Source of the DNA: Chitinophaga pinensis
Lineage (GTDB): Bacteria > Bacteroidota > Bacteroidia > SXHM01
Direction: 5' to 3'
Length of the DNA stretch: 25,429 nt
Assembly (NCBI GenBank): GCA_945889235.1
Contig: CAMDBK010000009.1
Coordinates: forward strand, 1-25,429
Positions 6,744 to 14,533 of the stretch are shown here, one piece after another (the stretch's first letter is position 1; each line of letters begins with the position of its first letter). The position numbers were made by a program, and so were the translations under genes. Below the pieces are notes generated by a model. It saw only the letters and a list, made by a program, of their open reading frames with translations. It was not told where the DNA came from and ran no database searches.

Positions 6744-8447
6744 TCAAAACCTCATATCCTTCACATTCAACTGCACACTTGTTTTCCTGTTCCAGTTATT
6801 TTCTTCAACGGTATAACAAATAGTAAAAGGCATATTGCGGCTGATACTTTCAAAATGGTTTACCATATTAAAGGCAACCGTTTCAATAGTTCGGCTTGGG
6901 TTAGCGGGGTCATACACATCTAATTTCAAGTGCTTGTCTTTCATCACCCGCGGAAAACCTTTGCACGAAAGATTTTTGGTCATGAACACCGGGTTCATAT
7001 TTCCCGGGCCAAAGGGCGCAAACTGTTTCAATATGCGCAGAAACTTTTCGTTGATGTTTTCCAGTTTCAGTTCGTCATCAATTTCAATGCAGGGTGTAAG
7101 CATTTCTTCGGTAATGGTTTTTGAAACAAACTGTTCAAAACGTTCTGCAAATGCATCTACATTTTCCATTTTCATTTTTAGTCCTGCGGCATATTTATGT
7201 CCCCCGAATTGTTCCAGCAAATCACTGCAGGCCTCTATGGCTTCATATACATTATAGTCGCGCACCGAGCGTGCCGAGCCTGTTGCGTAACCATCTTCAA
7301 CCGCAAGAATAATAGTTGGTTTGTAATACGTTTCAATCAACCGCGAAGCAACAATTCCTACCACGCCTTTGTGCCAATTCTCGTGAAACAAAACAGTTGA
7401 TTTCCGTTTTTGTAACACCTTGCTTTCTGCAATCATGCTCAGTGCATGTTCGGTAATATCTTTATCTAAAACCTGTCGCTCGGTATTGGTTTGGTTAATG
7501 CCCAGCGCCATTTCACCGTGATTATCTTTCAGCGAAGAAATTAACAACTCAACCGCTTGTCTTCCGCTGTTGATGCGTCCCGCGGCATTTATGCGCGGAG
7601 CTATGATAAACACAATATCACTGATGGTCAGTTCACGTTTCAGGTTGTTCAGTTCAATGATTGACTTCAATCCGTTGCTTGGATTTTCGTTCAGTTTTTT
7701 CAAACCATAATAAGTAAGCATACGGTTTTCGCCCGTAATACTTACAATGTCGGCAGCAATACTCACCGCTACTAAATCAATATATTTTTCAAGTTCAGTG
7801 AACGCGATATTATTATTCTGAGCAAAAGCCTGCGCCAGTTTAAAACCAATTCCGCACCCGCATAATTCTTTAAAAGGATAAGTACAGTCGGCTTGCTTTG
7901 GGTCAAGCACAGCAACAGCTTTTGGAACTTCATCACCAGGCAAATGGTGGTCGCAAATGATGAAATCAATTCCTTTCTGGTTAGCGTAATTTACTTTATC
8001 AACCGAACGGATGCCGCAGTCCAGCGCAATAATCAGCGAGAAATTATTTGCCTCCGCAAAATCAATTCCTGCAAATGAAATACCGTAACCTTCTTTGTAG
8101 CGGTCGGGAATATAGAAATCACATTGAGCATAAAACACGGAAAGAAATTTATAGAAATAGGCAACGGCAGTGGTGCCATCCACATCGTAATCACCATACA
8201 CTAAAATATTTTCACCTGCTGCAATGGCTTGTTCCAATCGCGCAACCGCCTTGTCCATATCCTTCATCAGAAAAGGATTGTGCAGGTCGCTTAACTCAGG
8301 ACGAAAGAAATGTTTTGCTTCTTCAAACGTTGTTACTCCGCGCTGTGCAAGCAGTAGAGCAATTTGCTTGTCAACATTTAATGCTGAGGCAAGAGAGTCA
8401 ATAATTTTTGAATCAGGTTTTGGTTTTGTGAGCCAGCGCTTTTGCAT
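6744..8447 (-). CDS. recJ: Single-stranded-DNA-specific exonuclease RecJ
   Basis: The product has 567 residues, full length for RecJ. The DHH-phosphoesterase motifs are intact: GDYDVDGTTA (85-94), ALDCGIRS (141-148, Asp143) and CDHHLPGDE (165-173), with INAAGRI further on. The DHHA1 domain is seen in GSARSV and FGGHKYAAGL, and a C-terminal OB-like domain follows. RecJ degrades single-stranded DNA 5' to 3' with Mn, in RecFOR recombination, mismatch and base-excision repair. The start is the ATG at 8445-8447, giving MQKRWLTKP, a typical opening. It lies downstream of frr on the same strand, separated by an inverted repeat, so transcripts may or may not be shared. Identification is firm. Confidence 0.97.
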   Translation of the reverse strand: MQKRWLTKPKPDSKIIDSLASALNVDKQIALLLAQRGVTTFEEAKHFFRPELSDLHNPFLMKDMDKAVARLEQAIAAGENILVYGDYDVDGTTAVAYFYKFLSVFYAQCDFYIPDRYKEGYGISFAGIDFAEANNFSLIIALDCGIRSVDKVNYANQKGIDFIICDHHLPGDEVPKAVAVLDPKQADCTYPFKELCGCGIGFKLAQAFAQNNNIAFTELEKYIDLVAVSIAADIVSITGENRMLTYYGLKKLNENPSNGLKSIIELNNLKRELTISDIVFIIAPRINAAGRINSGRQAVELLISSLKDNHGEMALGINQTNTERQVLDKDITEHALSMIAESKVLQKRKSTVLFHENWHKGVVGIVASRLIETYYKPTIILAVEDGYATGSARSVRDYNVYEAIEACSDLLEQFGGHKYAAGLKMKMENVDAFAERFEQFVSKTITEEMLTPCIEIDDELKLENINEKFLRILKQFAPFGPGNMNPVFMTKNLSCKGFPRVMKDKHLKLDVYDPANPSRTIETVAFNMVNHFESISRNMPFTICYTVEENNWNRKTSVQLNVKDMRF

Positions 8448-8472
8448 GTTGTGATAGAACGCAAGTAGGTTT

Positions 8473-8533
8473 CGTCATGCTGAACTTGTTTCAGCATCTG
8501 TTCATTTGCCCCTGAAACAAGTTCAGGGTGACG
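8473..8533. repeat. Inverted repeat between frr and recJ
   Basis: CTGAACTTGTTTCAG (8480-8494) and CTGAAACAAGTTCAG (8512-8526) are perfect 15-bp arms. Outside a two-base mismatch, CGTCA (8473-8477) pairs with TGACG (8529-8533), giving a 22-bp stem with a 17-base loop. In the minus direction it lies between the frr stop and the recJ start. It resembles the dispersed CTGAACTTGTTTCAG repeats of Bacteroidota, and GTCAC-type relatives occur at 22894-22925. Confidence 0.85.
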
Positions 8534-8539
8534 CGGCAA

Positions 8540-9103
8540 TTAAACCGTCATTATCTCTTTCTCTTTCGACTCTAAATGCGCATCCGTTTTAGCAGAATAC
8601 GAGTTAGTAAGGTTTTGAATTTTTTCTTCTGCGCCTTTACCCACATCTTCGGGTAAGCCTTGTTTTACTAAGCCTTTTATATATTCATTCGCATCTTTAC
8701 GTGCACTGCGAATACTTACTTTGCAATGCTCCATCTCCGTTTTTGCCTGTTTCACTAAACCTCTTCTGCGCTCTTCAGTCAGCGGAGGAATATTAATGCG
8801 GATTACCGCACCATCATTGGATGGAGTAAATCCAAGATTAGCATCCAGAATAGCTTTCTCAATATCTTTCAATAAAGATTTTTCAAACGGCTGAATAACC
8901 AACGTTTTTGGGTCAGGTGTATTTATTCCCGATACATTTTTCAGTGGCGACATGGTTCCGTAATACGGCACCTGAATACCATCCAGCATAAAAGGATTGG
9001 CTTTTCCTGCACGTATTTTTACCAGTTCTGCTTCAAAGTGTGTAATCGCTTTTTGCATTTCTTCCTGAGCTGATGCTATCGCAAATTCTAATTCTTCGTC
9101 CAT
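8540..9103 (-). CDS. frr: Ribosome recycling factor
   Basis: The product has 187 residues, the usual RRF size. Characteristic pieces: KIRAGKANP (37-45 region) in the first helix, VPYYGTMSPLKNVSGI, KTLVIQPFEKS, INIPPLTEERRRGLVKQAK and the C-terminal helix ending KEKEIMTV. With EF-G, RRF splits post-termination ribosomes. The frame is open further upstream, to 9181, but those extra 26 residues (RTMDYGLLT and so on) are encoded by an inverted repeat and are absent from RRF. The ATG at 9101-9103 is therefore the start. A TATCTTCG box on the minus strand in the repeat arm (about 9126-9133) is a plausible -7 promoter element. Identification is firm. Confidence 0.96.
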   Translation of the reverse strand: MDEELEFAIASAQEEMQKAITHFEAELVKIRAGKANPFMLDGIQVPYYGTMSPLKNVSGINTPDPKTLVIQPFEKSLLKDIEKAILDANLGFTPSNDGAVIRINIPPLTEERRRGLVKQAKTEMEHCKVSIRSARKDANEYIKGLVKQGLPEDVGKGAEEKIQNLTNSYSAKTDAHLESKEKEIMTV

Positions 9104-9125
9104 AGTATTTTTAGTTAAGAGGCAC

Positions 9126-9133
9126 GAAGATAG
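9126..9133 (-). promoter_or_regulatory. Possible -7 box for frr
   Basis: Read on the minus strand the sequence is TATCTTCG, close to the Bacteroidota TAnnTTTG box and to TACTTTCG seen elsewhere here. It lies about 23 bases before the frr ATG. No -33 TTTG partner is evident. Confidence 0.35.
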
Positions 9134-9238
9134 GAAAAGAGTCAATAGACCATAGTCCATGGTACGAGGTTTTCTATTCACTATGGACCATGGACTATGG
9201 TCTATCGACTAAAAACTAAAGACTCTTTTCCTACCTTC
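9126..9238. repeat. Compound inverted repeat between frr and the M1 peptidase
   Basis: Outer arms at 9126-9143 and 9221-9238 are reverse complements with one mismatch in 18. Inner arms at 9145-9163 (ATAGACCATAGTCCATGGT) and 9187-9205 are perfect over 19 bp. The region between 9199 and 9223 is also a run of degenerate heptamers starting CTA (CTATGGT, CTATCGA, CTAAAAA, CTAAAGA). The whole can form a large cruciform, and a promoter-like box lies in each outer arm. Confidence 0.85.
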
Positions 9239-9239
9239 G
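9232..9239 (+). promoter_or_regulatory. Possible -7 box for the M1 peptidase
   Basis: TACCTTCG lies about 20 bases before the ATG at 9259, in the arm that mirrors the frr box. No -33 element was recognised. Confidence 0.35.
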
Positions 9240-9258
9240 CCCGCTAAATCAAAAGTCA

Positions 9259-11925
9259 ATGAATAAAATACTTTCCATAATACTGTTCTTCGCTGTTCTT
9301 TTTTTCAGTGCCTGCAAGCCTAAAGAAAAACTTTCAGACAGCAATTCTGAAGCCGATACCACCGCCATTGACATGGAAGATTGGATGAATGACTATGACG
9401 ATGCAATGGATAGAAAACCTTACCGAAGCTCCTACCCACGAATAAATGATTTGTTGCATACCAGATTGGAAGTAAGTTTTAATTGGGAAAAACAACAACT
9501 CAATGGAAAAGCTACACTCACGTTCAAACCGTATTTCTATCCAACCGATTCACTTACACTGGATGCTAAAAGTTTTGAAATAAAAGAAGTTTCTCTTCTT
9601 ACCGCCACCGGAAAAACACCACTGAAGTTTGAATACGACACACTGAAACTTCGCATTAAATTAGACAAGACTTACACCCGCAACGAAGAATATAAACTCT
9701 TCATTGACTACATCGCAAAGCCCGAAGAACGTGAATCAGGCGGCAGTGAAGCCATCACTTCCGACAAAGGTTTGTATTTCATTAACCCCTTGGGCAAAGA
9801 CAAAAATAAACCCAAACAGGTATGGACACAAGGCGAAACTGAATCCAACTCCTGTTGGTTTCCAACTATTGATGCGCCCAATGAACGCATGACACAGGAA
9901 ATTTACATGACCGTTGATACAGGTTTTGTAACACTGTCCAACGGTTTACTTATTACTTCCTTAAATAATAAAAAAGGAACCCGCACCGATTACTGGAAAC
10001 AAACATTGGGAGCAGCACCTTACCTTACCATGATGGCAGTTGGAAAATTTGCAGTTGTAAAAGATAAATGGAAAAACATAGAAGTCAATTATTATGTAGA
10101 GCCCGAATACAAACAATATGCAAGTGCCATCTTCGGACACACACCCGAAATGATTGAATTCTTTTCTTCCAAATTCGGAAACTATGTTTGGGAAAAATAT
10201 TCGCAGATTGTGGTACGTGATTATGTTTCGGGTGCAATGGAAAATGCTTCAGCTACCTTGCACGGTGAGTTTTTGCAGCAAACCCCGCGCGAAATGCTGG
10301 ACGGTGATAATGAAGATATTATTTCACACGAATTATTTCACCACTGGTTTGGTGATTTGGTTACCTGCGAATCATGGTCAAACATTCCACTCAATGAATC
10401 ATTTGCTACTTACGGTGAGTACCTCTGGCGCGAATACAAATACGGGCGTGATGCTGCCGACCAGCATCTGGAAGGTGATTTAAGCGGTTACCTGCGCGAA
10501 GCAGCGTATGCAAAAAAAGATCTTATCCGTTTTGAGTACGATGATAAAGAAGACATGTTCGACAGTCACAGTTATGCAAAAGGGGGCAGGGTGTTACACA
10601 TGCTGCGCAAGGTTGTTGGTGATGATGCATTTTTCGCTTCACTTAAATTATACCTTGAAAAAAATAAATACACTTCCGTTGAAATTCATAACCTGCGCCT
10701 TGCGTTTGAAGAAACAACGGGCGAAGATTTGAATTGGTTTTTTAATGAATGGTTTCTTAACAAAGGTCATCTTGAGTTGGGCATCAGCTGGTATTATTAC
10801 GATGAATCAGAATACCCCGATGAACAAAACAGGTTAACCGTAACCCTTGAACAGCAACAAGACCTGGAAACAACACCGCTGTACAAAATGCCGATGTATG
10901 TAGATGTGTATCACGGAAAAGAAAAAGTGCGCCACCTCATTACATTGGAAAATAAGTTGCAGACGTTTGTAATTCCCTGTTCAGGCGGCAGACCTGATCT
11001 GGTAAATATTGATGCCGAAAAAATGTTGCTCTGCACCAAAGAAGAAGAAAAAGAAACCGCAGAATACATTCACCAGTTTCGTTATGCTCCTTTGTATTTA
11101 GACCGCATGGAAGCGCTGACCAAATTAGCTACCACCGGTTTTCAGGATTCAACTGCTGAGGTAGATGTGATTTTTGCTGCGCTCAATGATAAATACTGGA
11201 AAATCCGTTCAGCAGCTATCAGCCATGTTTCAATCCTTGAATACGTGGATAAAGAAAAAATAAAAGCCAAAGTTTCTGAAATGGCGCAGAAAGATGAGAA
11301 AGCTGCGGTTAGAGCAAGTGCGCTTAAGTTCCTCGTTAAAAATTATCCCGATGTGGAATCAATTCCCGTATATGAAAAAGCGCTGAATGATTCTTCATAC
11401 AATGTTTCAGGAATAGCCCTTGCAGCAATTGTAAAACTGGATAAAGAAAAAGGATTAACCTATGCAGCACAGCTTGAAAAAAATGCCGACACCAAGCGTC
11501 TTGCCGATATTGCTACTGTCTACATGCAATACGGAGGAAAAGAAAAAGAAACCTTCTTCTCCGCTAATTATAAACGCATTACTGATGCAAATGATAAGTA
11601 TAGTTTCATTTTGCTCTACAGCCGTTTTCTTCAACGCACAGACGATGCCGCAATGACAACGCGCACACTGCCTTTCTTTAAAGATGTTGCTGAAAATGAT
11701 AATGCATGGTTCATGCGCCTTGGCGGAATACAAGCCCTTACCGAATTGAAAGAAGCTTTAGACAAAAAAGCGGATGACCTTAAACCATCTTCCGATGAAA
11801 AAGATAAAGCCCTGCTTGTTGAAACCAAAGCCCTGCGCGATACAATCTCCACAATGGTAGAGGAACTGACTGCTAAAGAAACGGATAAAAAAGTATTGAG
11901 GTATCTTGGGGTAACGGAGGAGTAA
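9259..11925 (+). CDS. M1-family zinc aminopeptidase lipoprotein
   Basis: The product has 888 residues. The N-terminus ends in FSAC, a lipobox with Cys19, so it is probably anchored on a membrane outside the cytoplasm. An N-terminal beta domain (about 60-250) is followed by the gluzincin catalytic domain: GAMEN at 325-329 binds the free amino end, HELFHHWFGD at 357-366 is the HExxH zinc site (His357, Glu358, His361), and Glu380 in NESFATYGEYLW is the third ligand, HExxH-X18-E. A Tyr near 440 (HSYAKGG) is the likely proton donor. The last 300 residues are helical pairs with HEAT-like spacing (YWKIRSAAISHVSIL, KAAVRASALKFLV). It removes N-terminal residues from peptides; aminopeptidase N-like. 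It is divergent from frr, with its own promoter region. Confidence 0.94.
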   Translation: MNKILSIILFFAVLFFSACKPKEKLSDSNSEADTTAIDMEDWMNDYDDAMDRKPYRSSYPRINDLLHTRLEVSFNWEKQQLNGKATLTFKPYFYPTDSLTLDAKSFEIKEVSLLTATGKTPLKFEYDTLKLRIKLDKTYTRNEEYKLFIDYIAKPEERESGGSEAITSDKGLYFINPLGKDKNKPKQVWTQGETESNSCWFPTIDAPNERMTQEIYMTVDTGFVTLSNGLLITSLNNKKGTRTDYWKQTLGAAPYLTMMAVGKFAVVKDKWKNIEVNYYVEPEYKQYASAIFGHTPEMIEFFSSKFGNYVWEKYSQIVVRDYVSGAMENASATLHGEFLQQTPREMLDGDNEDIISHELFHHWFGDLVTCESWSNIPLNESFATYGEYLWREYKYGRDAADQHLEGDLSGYLREAAYAKKDLIRFEYDDKEDMFDSHSYAKGGRVLHMLRKVVGDDAFFASLKLYLEKNKYTSVEIHNLRLAFEETTGEDLNWFFNEWFLNKGHLELGISWYYYDESEYPDEQNRLTVTLEQQQDLETTPLYKMPMYVDVYHGKEKVRHLITLENKLQTFVIPCSGGRPDLVNIDAEKMLLCTKEEEKETAEYIHQFRYAPLYLDRMEALTKLATTGFQDSTAEVDVIFAALNDKYWKIRSAAISHVSILEYVDKEKIKAKVSEMAQKDEKAAVRASALKFLVKNYPDVESIPVYEKALNDSSYNVSGIALAAIVKLDKEKGLTYAAQLEKNADTKRLADIATVYMQYGGKEKETFFSANYKRITDANDKYSFILLYSRFLQRTDDAAMTTRTLPFFKDVAENDNAWFMRLGGIQALTELKEALDKKADDLKPSSDEKDKALLVETKALRDTISTMVEELTAKETDKKVLRYLGVTEE

Positions 11926-11956
11926 TTTCCTGTTTAGGTATTCAATAATATTTTTT

Positions 11957-11964
11957 TACTTTCG
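11957..11964 (+). promoter_or_regulatory. TACTTTCG promoter-like box
   Basis: TACTTTCG is identical to the two boxes before the RND gene, but here no gene follows on the plus strand: the next items are REP-like hairpins and a minus-strand RAYT remnant. It may be an orphan promoter or chance. Confidence 0.25.
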
Positions 11965-12010
11965 TTCATTACTGACAAACCCTGCTGGGCATAATGTTCA
12001 ATGCGTGCGG

Positions 12011-12063
12011 CTGAGCGGCATTTGCAATGCCGCTCGGAACACATGACAATTTGCAATTGTCAT
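12011..12063. repeat. Pair of REP-like hairpins with TGC loop
   Basis: Hairpin one has 10-bp perfect arms GAGCGGCATT (12013-12022) and AATGCCGCTC (12026-12035) around TGC. Hairpin two has 9-bp perfect arms ATGACAATT (12043-12051) and AATTGTCAT (12055-12063), again around TGC. Both share the core ATTTGCAAT with different outer arms and are separated by GGAACAC. The second ends one base before the stop of the RAYT remnant. Confidence 0.8.
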
Positions 12064-12280
12064 TTATTTCACAGTTTTCCATTCCAACACAACAGGTATA
12101 ATTTCCAAAAATCCTTCTTTATCTGCATAAACGCCCGCACTTGAATACTTGTATTCTTCAGGGCTGTCAACTATTCCTCCCCTTACTGGATTATTATGTA
12201 TATACTCTACTTTCTGCTGCATAAACGCATTGCTGAAAAGTTCAATAGCATGGTTCTCATGAGTCCACCCGCTCCTCCGG
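12064..12280 (-). pseudogene. RAYT transposase remnant, C-terminal part only
   Basis: On the minus strand, about 72 codons correspond to the C-terminal part of a REP-associated tyrosine transposase: HENHAIELFSNAFMQQKVEYIHNNPVRGG, SPEEYKYSSAGVYADKEG. The intact gene at 12435 has the same order: GNHPVELTNYNFIQQKLQYIHNNPV, NPEEYLFSSARNYAE. The frame stays open upstream to an ATG at 12352-12354, but that part is encoded by REP-like hairpins and unrelated DNA. The HUH half of the enzyme is missing, so no activity is expected. The remnant lies between two sets of hairpins and in divergent orientation to the intact gene. Confidence 0.85.
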
Positions 12281-12320
12281 ATGTTCCCCTTCTCGCGTTT
12301 GCTGAAAGGCAGCATGCGCA

Positions 12321-12370
12321 GGTCGGGATCTGCAATCCCGACCGCTGAGAACAAGCATTTGCAATGCGGT
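12321..12370. repeat. Second set of REP-like hairpins
   Basis: GGTCGGGAT (12321-12329) and ATCCCGACC (12335-12343) form a 9-bp stem with loop CTGCA, so TGC is again at the centre. Downstream, GCATT-TGC-AATGC (12355-12367) repeats the ATTTGCAAT core with a 5-bp stem. GAACA lies between them, as in the first set. An alternative stem pairs ACCGC (12341-12345) with GCGGT (12366-12370). Confidence 0.75.
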
Positions 12371-12406
12371 CATCATCCATAGCAACAATTTCATTTCCAA
12401 AAGTAG

Positions 12407-12414
12407 TATTTTTG
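12407..12414 (+). promoter_or_regulatory. TAnnTTTG box before the RAYT gene
   Basis: TATTTTTG matches the Bacteroidota -7 consensus exactly and lies 20 bases before the RAYT ATG. No convincing -33 element is seen. Confidence 0.4.
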
Positions 12415-12434
12415 AAAAACAAAACCATACAACC

Positions 12435-12977
12435 ATGGGATTCCACTACCGCATCATCGAAGGCAACGCCTACTTCTTAACCCTTACAGTTGTAGATTGG
12501 ATAGACGTATTCACCCGCAAAAACCACAAAGTAACATTAGTTGAAAGCCTTGAATACTGCCAGAAAAACAAAGGGCTTGTCATCTTCGCATGGTGTCTGA
12601 TGCCAAGCCATCTTCACATGATTGCAAGAGCAGAAGACGGCACAAACCTTTCCGACATCCTCCGCGACTTCAAAAAGTTTACCTCCAAAAAAATAATAGA
12701 ACAAATAAATGATGAAGCAGAAAGCCGCAGAGAGTGGATGCTCGACCGTTTTGAGTTTGCCGGTCGCCATAACAACAAAATCAAAAACTATAAATTCTGG
12801 CAGGATGGGAACCATCCTGTTGAGCTAACCAATTACAATTTCATTCAGCAGAAATTGCAATACATCCACAACAATCCCGTAGTTGAAGGCTTTGTCCAAA
12901 ACCCCGAAGAATACCTTTTTAGTTCAGCACGCAATTATGCCGAAATGCTAGGACTGATTAATGTTTTCTTGATTTAG
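12435..12977 (+). CDS. REP-associated tyrosine transposase (IS200-like Y1, RAYT)
   Basis: The product has 180 residues. The opening YFLTLTVVDWIDVFTR is the first strand of the Y1 transposase fold. MPSHLHMI carries the HUH metal site as His59-Leu-His61. The C-terminal YIHNNPV, NPEEYLFSSARNY is the hallmark of the RAYT group. RAYTs are single-copy relatives of IS200/IS605 transposases that cut and join single-stranded REP hairpins. The catalytic Tyr cannot be assigned by eye: the segment DFKKFTSKK has Phe82 and several Tyr lie further on (119, 134, 143). Length and frame are intact. REP-like hairpins and a remnant of a second RAYT lie directly upstream, and a strong terminator follows. Base use is A/C rich on the coding strand. 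The family is clear; activity is not shown. Confidence 0.88.
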   Translation: MGFHYRIIEGNAYFLTLTVVDWIDVFTRKNHKVTLVESLEYCQKNKGLVIFAWCLMPSHLHMIARAEDGTNLSDILRDFKKFTSKKIIEQINDEAESRREWMLDRFEFAGRHNNKIKNYKFWQDGNHPVELTNYNFIQQKLQYIHNNPVVEGFVQNPEEYLFSSARNYAEMLGLINVFLI

Positions 12978-12998
12978 AATTTTAAACTTCTAACAAAT

Positions 12999-13027
12999 AA
13001 AAAGCCCCGCCTGAAGCGGGGCTTTTT
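12999..13027 (+). terminator. Intrinsic terminator, probably bidirectional
   Basis: AAAAAGCCCCGC (12999-13010), loop CTGAA, GCGGGGCTTTTT (13016-13027): a 12-bp stem with a T-run. It lies between the RAYT stop and the convergent T9SS gene, and the A-run on the left gives a T-run in the other direction. Confidence 0.92.
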
Positions 13028-13072
13028 ATTTTAATCCTGTGTAGTATTACTATACCCGCTGTTAGCTATGTT

Positions 13073-14533
13073 CTAATGCTGTACAATTATTTTTACCGAT
13101 GTCTTTTGCTCTGCGTTTTGCAGTGTGAGCAAATAAATACCATTAGCAAGGCTGCTAATGTTGATTTCTGACTTCTGATTTCTGACTTCTGATTTATAAA
13201 CCAATTGTCCTTGTATATCTACCAATTGAATTTCATACTTCTTACCTGCTTCTTGCAACTCAATATTCAATACATCACTTGCAGGGTTCGGGTAAATATC
13301 CACCACTACTTTTTTACTTTCCTCATCAATACCCACCAAACAGTTTTCATATTCACACCCAACGCTATCAACTTTTAATAACCAAGCATCTTGACTGTTA
13401 TTGTTTGCATTCCATGCTAACCCTGCTAATAAAAAACCACCATCAGCAGTTGTTGTAAAATCATAAAATAAATCAATATTGGCATTATTATTATACATAC
13501 GTGACCATAATTTATTTCCTGCCATGTCTGTTTTTATCAACCAACCAGCATTATCTGTTTCATCTGTCATACCAGTTGAAACAATATCTCCATTGCTTAG
13601 TTCTAAAGTTTTCCAAATATCATTTGTAGGATTGTTTTCATGTTTGTAGCTCTTGCTCCATATTACTGTTCCTAATGAATCAATTTTTCTTACTCTTCCA
13701 ATTGAGGCCCCTCCGCCACCAGAAACTCCACTTATGAGGTAGCTTCCGTCAATTATTGAGGTTATGGAAGTCGCGATGTCTACTTCACTGCTTCCATAAG
13801 TTTTTTGCCATTGTTGGTTGCCAAATTTGTCTGTTTTGACTAAATACCAATCTTGTTGCCCGTTACCAAAACTTTGTGTCCATCCTAATATTATATATCC
13901 AGTATCAGGGGATTGAATAACCGAATAAGCTGCTTCAAAATTACTGCCGCCATAATATTTTTCCCACTCAAAATTACCTGCACTGTCAGTTTTTACCACA
14001 TACATGTCCGCACTGTCATTAGGGGGAACTACTGATTGTCCTACAATCAAGAAGCCCTTATCAAATGTGCTTATAACATGTAATGCTTGCTCATTATTAA
14101 TACTATCTCCATAAGTTTTTACAACCTCAATCTCATTAGCACTGTTTATTTTTGTTAATGAGTAATCTCTTTTATTAGTAACAATATTAGTTACTGTTGA
14201 AGCAATTGTAATACTATTATCACTTGTTTTTACCAATGCTGTAGGGATATATGATTTATTTACATCAGTTATTTTTACTGTCAGTATAGTATCCCCGTAT
14301 TCATCAATTTTACATAATACACCAGTTGAAATATTTGTGTTCAAGTTTATTGTGCGGGCAATAAAATAATATTCATCACTATCAATACCATTTATTATCC
14401 CACCTGAACCATCCGCATAATTATTAGCATTTCCAAAATCATACAATTTGTCAAAATAAATATTTTGACTCTGTGCATTGTAATTGCACAGAGTCAAAAT
14501 AAATACAATTAGCTTATTTACCTTTGCAAGCAT
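13073..14533 (-). CDS. T9SS-exported protein with repeated beta-propeller-like units
   Basis: The product has 486 residues. The signal peptide is MLAKVNKLIVFILTLCNYNAQS. Residues about 30-390 hold six or seven repeats of roughly 50 residues with the pattern G-[YF]-[IL]-[IL]-x-G...D-x-[WY]-[LV]-[IV]-K-[TV]-D-x-x-G-[NT]-x-x-W-x-[KR]-x-[YF], as in TGYIILGWTQ, DWYLVKTDKFGNQQWQKTYG. This type is common in surface proteins and probably forms a beta-propeller. The C-terminus (about 405-486), VDIYPNPASDVLNIEL...NGIYLLTLQN...SVKIIVQH, is a type A T9SS sorting domain, so the protein should be exported and attached to the surface. A 14-bp repeat lies inside the sorting-domain codons. Its start overlaps the end of the upstream T9SS gene by 16 bases. 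Ligand and role are unknown. Confidence 0.85.
   Translation of the reverse strand: MLAKVNKLIVFILTLCNYNAQSQNIYFDKLYDFGNANNYADGSGGIINGIDSDEYYFIARTINLNTNISTGVLCKIDEYGDTILTVKITDVNKSYIPTALVKTSDNSITIASTVTNIVTNKRDYSLTKINSANEIEVVKTYGDSINNEQALHVISTFDKGFLIVGQSVVPPNDSADMYVVKTDSAGNFEWEKYYGGSNFEAAYSVIQSPDTGYIILGWTQSFGNGQQDWYLVKTDKFGNQQWQKTYGSSEVDIATSITSIIDGSYLISGVSGGGGASIGRVRKIDSLGTVIWSKSYKHENNPTNDIWKTLELSNGDIVSTGMTDETDNAGWLIKTDMAGNKLWSRMYNNNANIDLFYDFTTTADGGFLLAGLAWNANNNSQDAWLLKVDSVGCEYENCLVGIDEESKKVVVDIYPNPASDVLNIELQEAGKKYEIQLVDIQGQLVYKSEVRNQKSEINISSLANGIYLLTLQNAEQKTSVKIIVQH
13163..13195. repeat. GATTTCTGACTTCT 14-mer tandem repeat in coding DNA
   Basis: Two perfect units (13163-13176, 13177-13190) and five bases of a third. 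Each unit is two related heptamers. On the coding strand it gives YKSEVRNQKSEIN, inside the T9SS sorting domain. Confidence 0.9.

Noticed and set aside
9104..9181. Longer start for frr
   Set aside because: The extra residues come from the inverted repeat and are not found in RRF; the ATG at 9103 gives the family length.
12207..12446. Minus-strand frame spanning the second hairpin set
   Set aside because: Encoded by hairpins and the promoter region of the intact RAYT; no similarity to a protein family that I can see.
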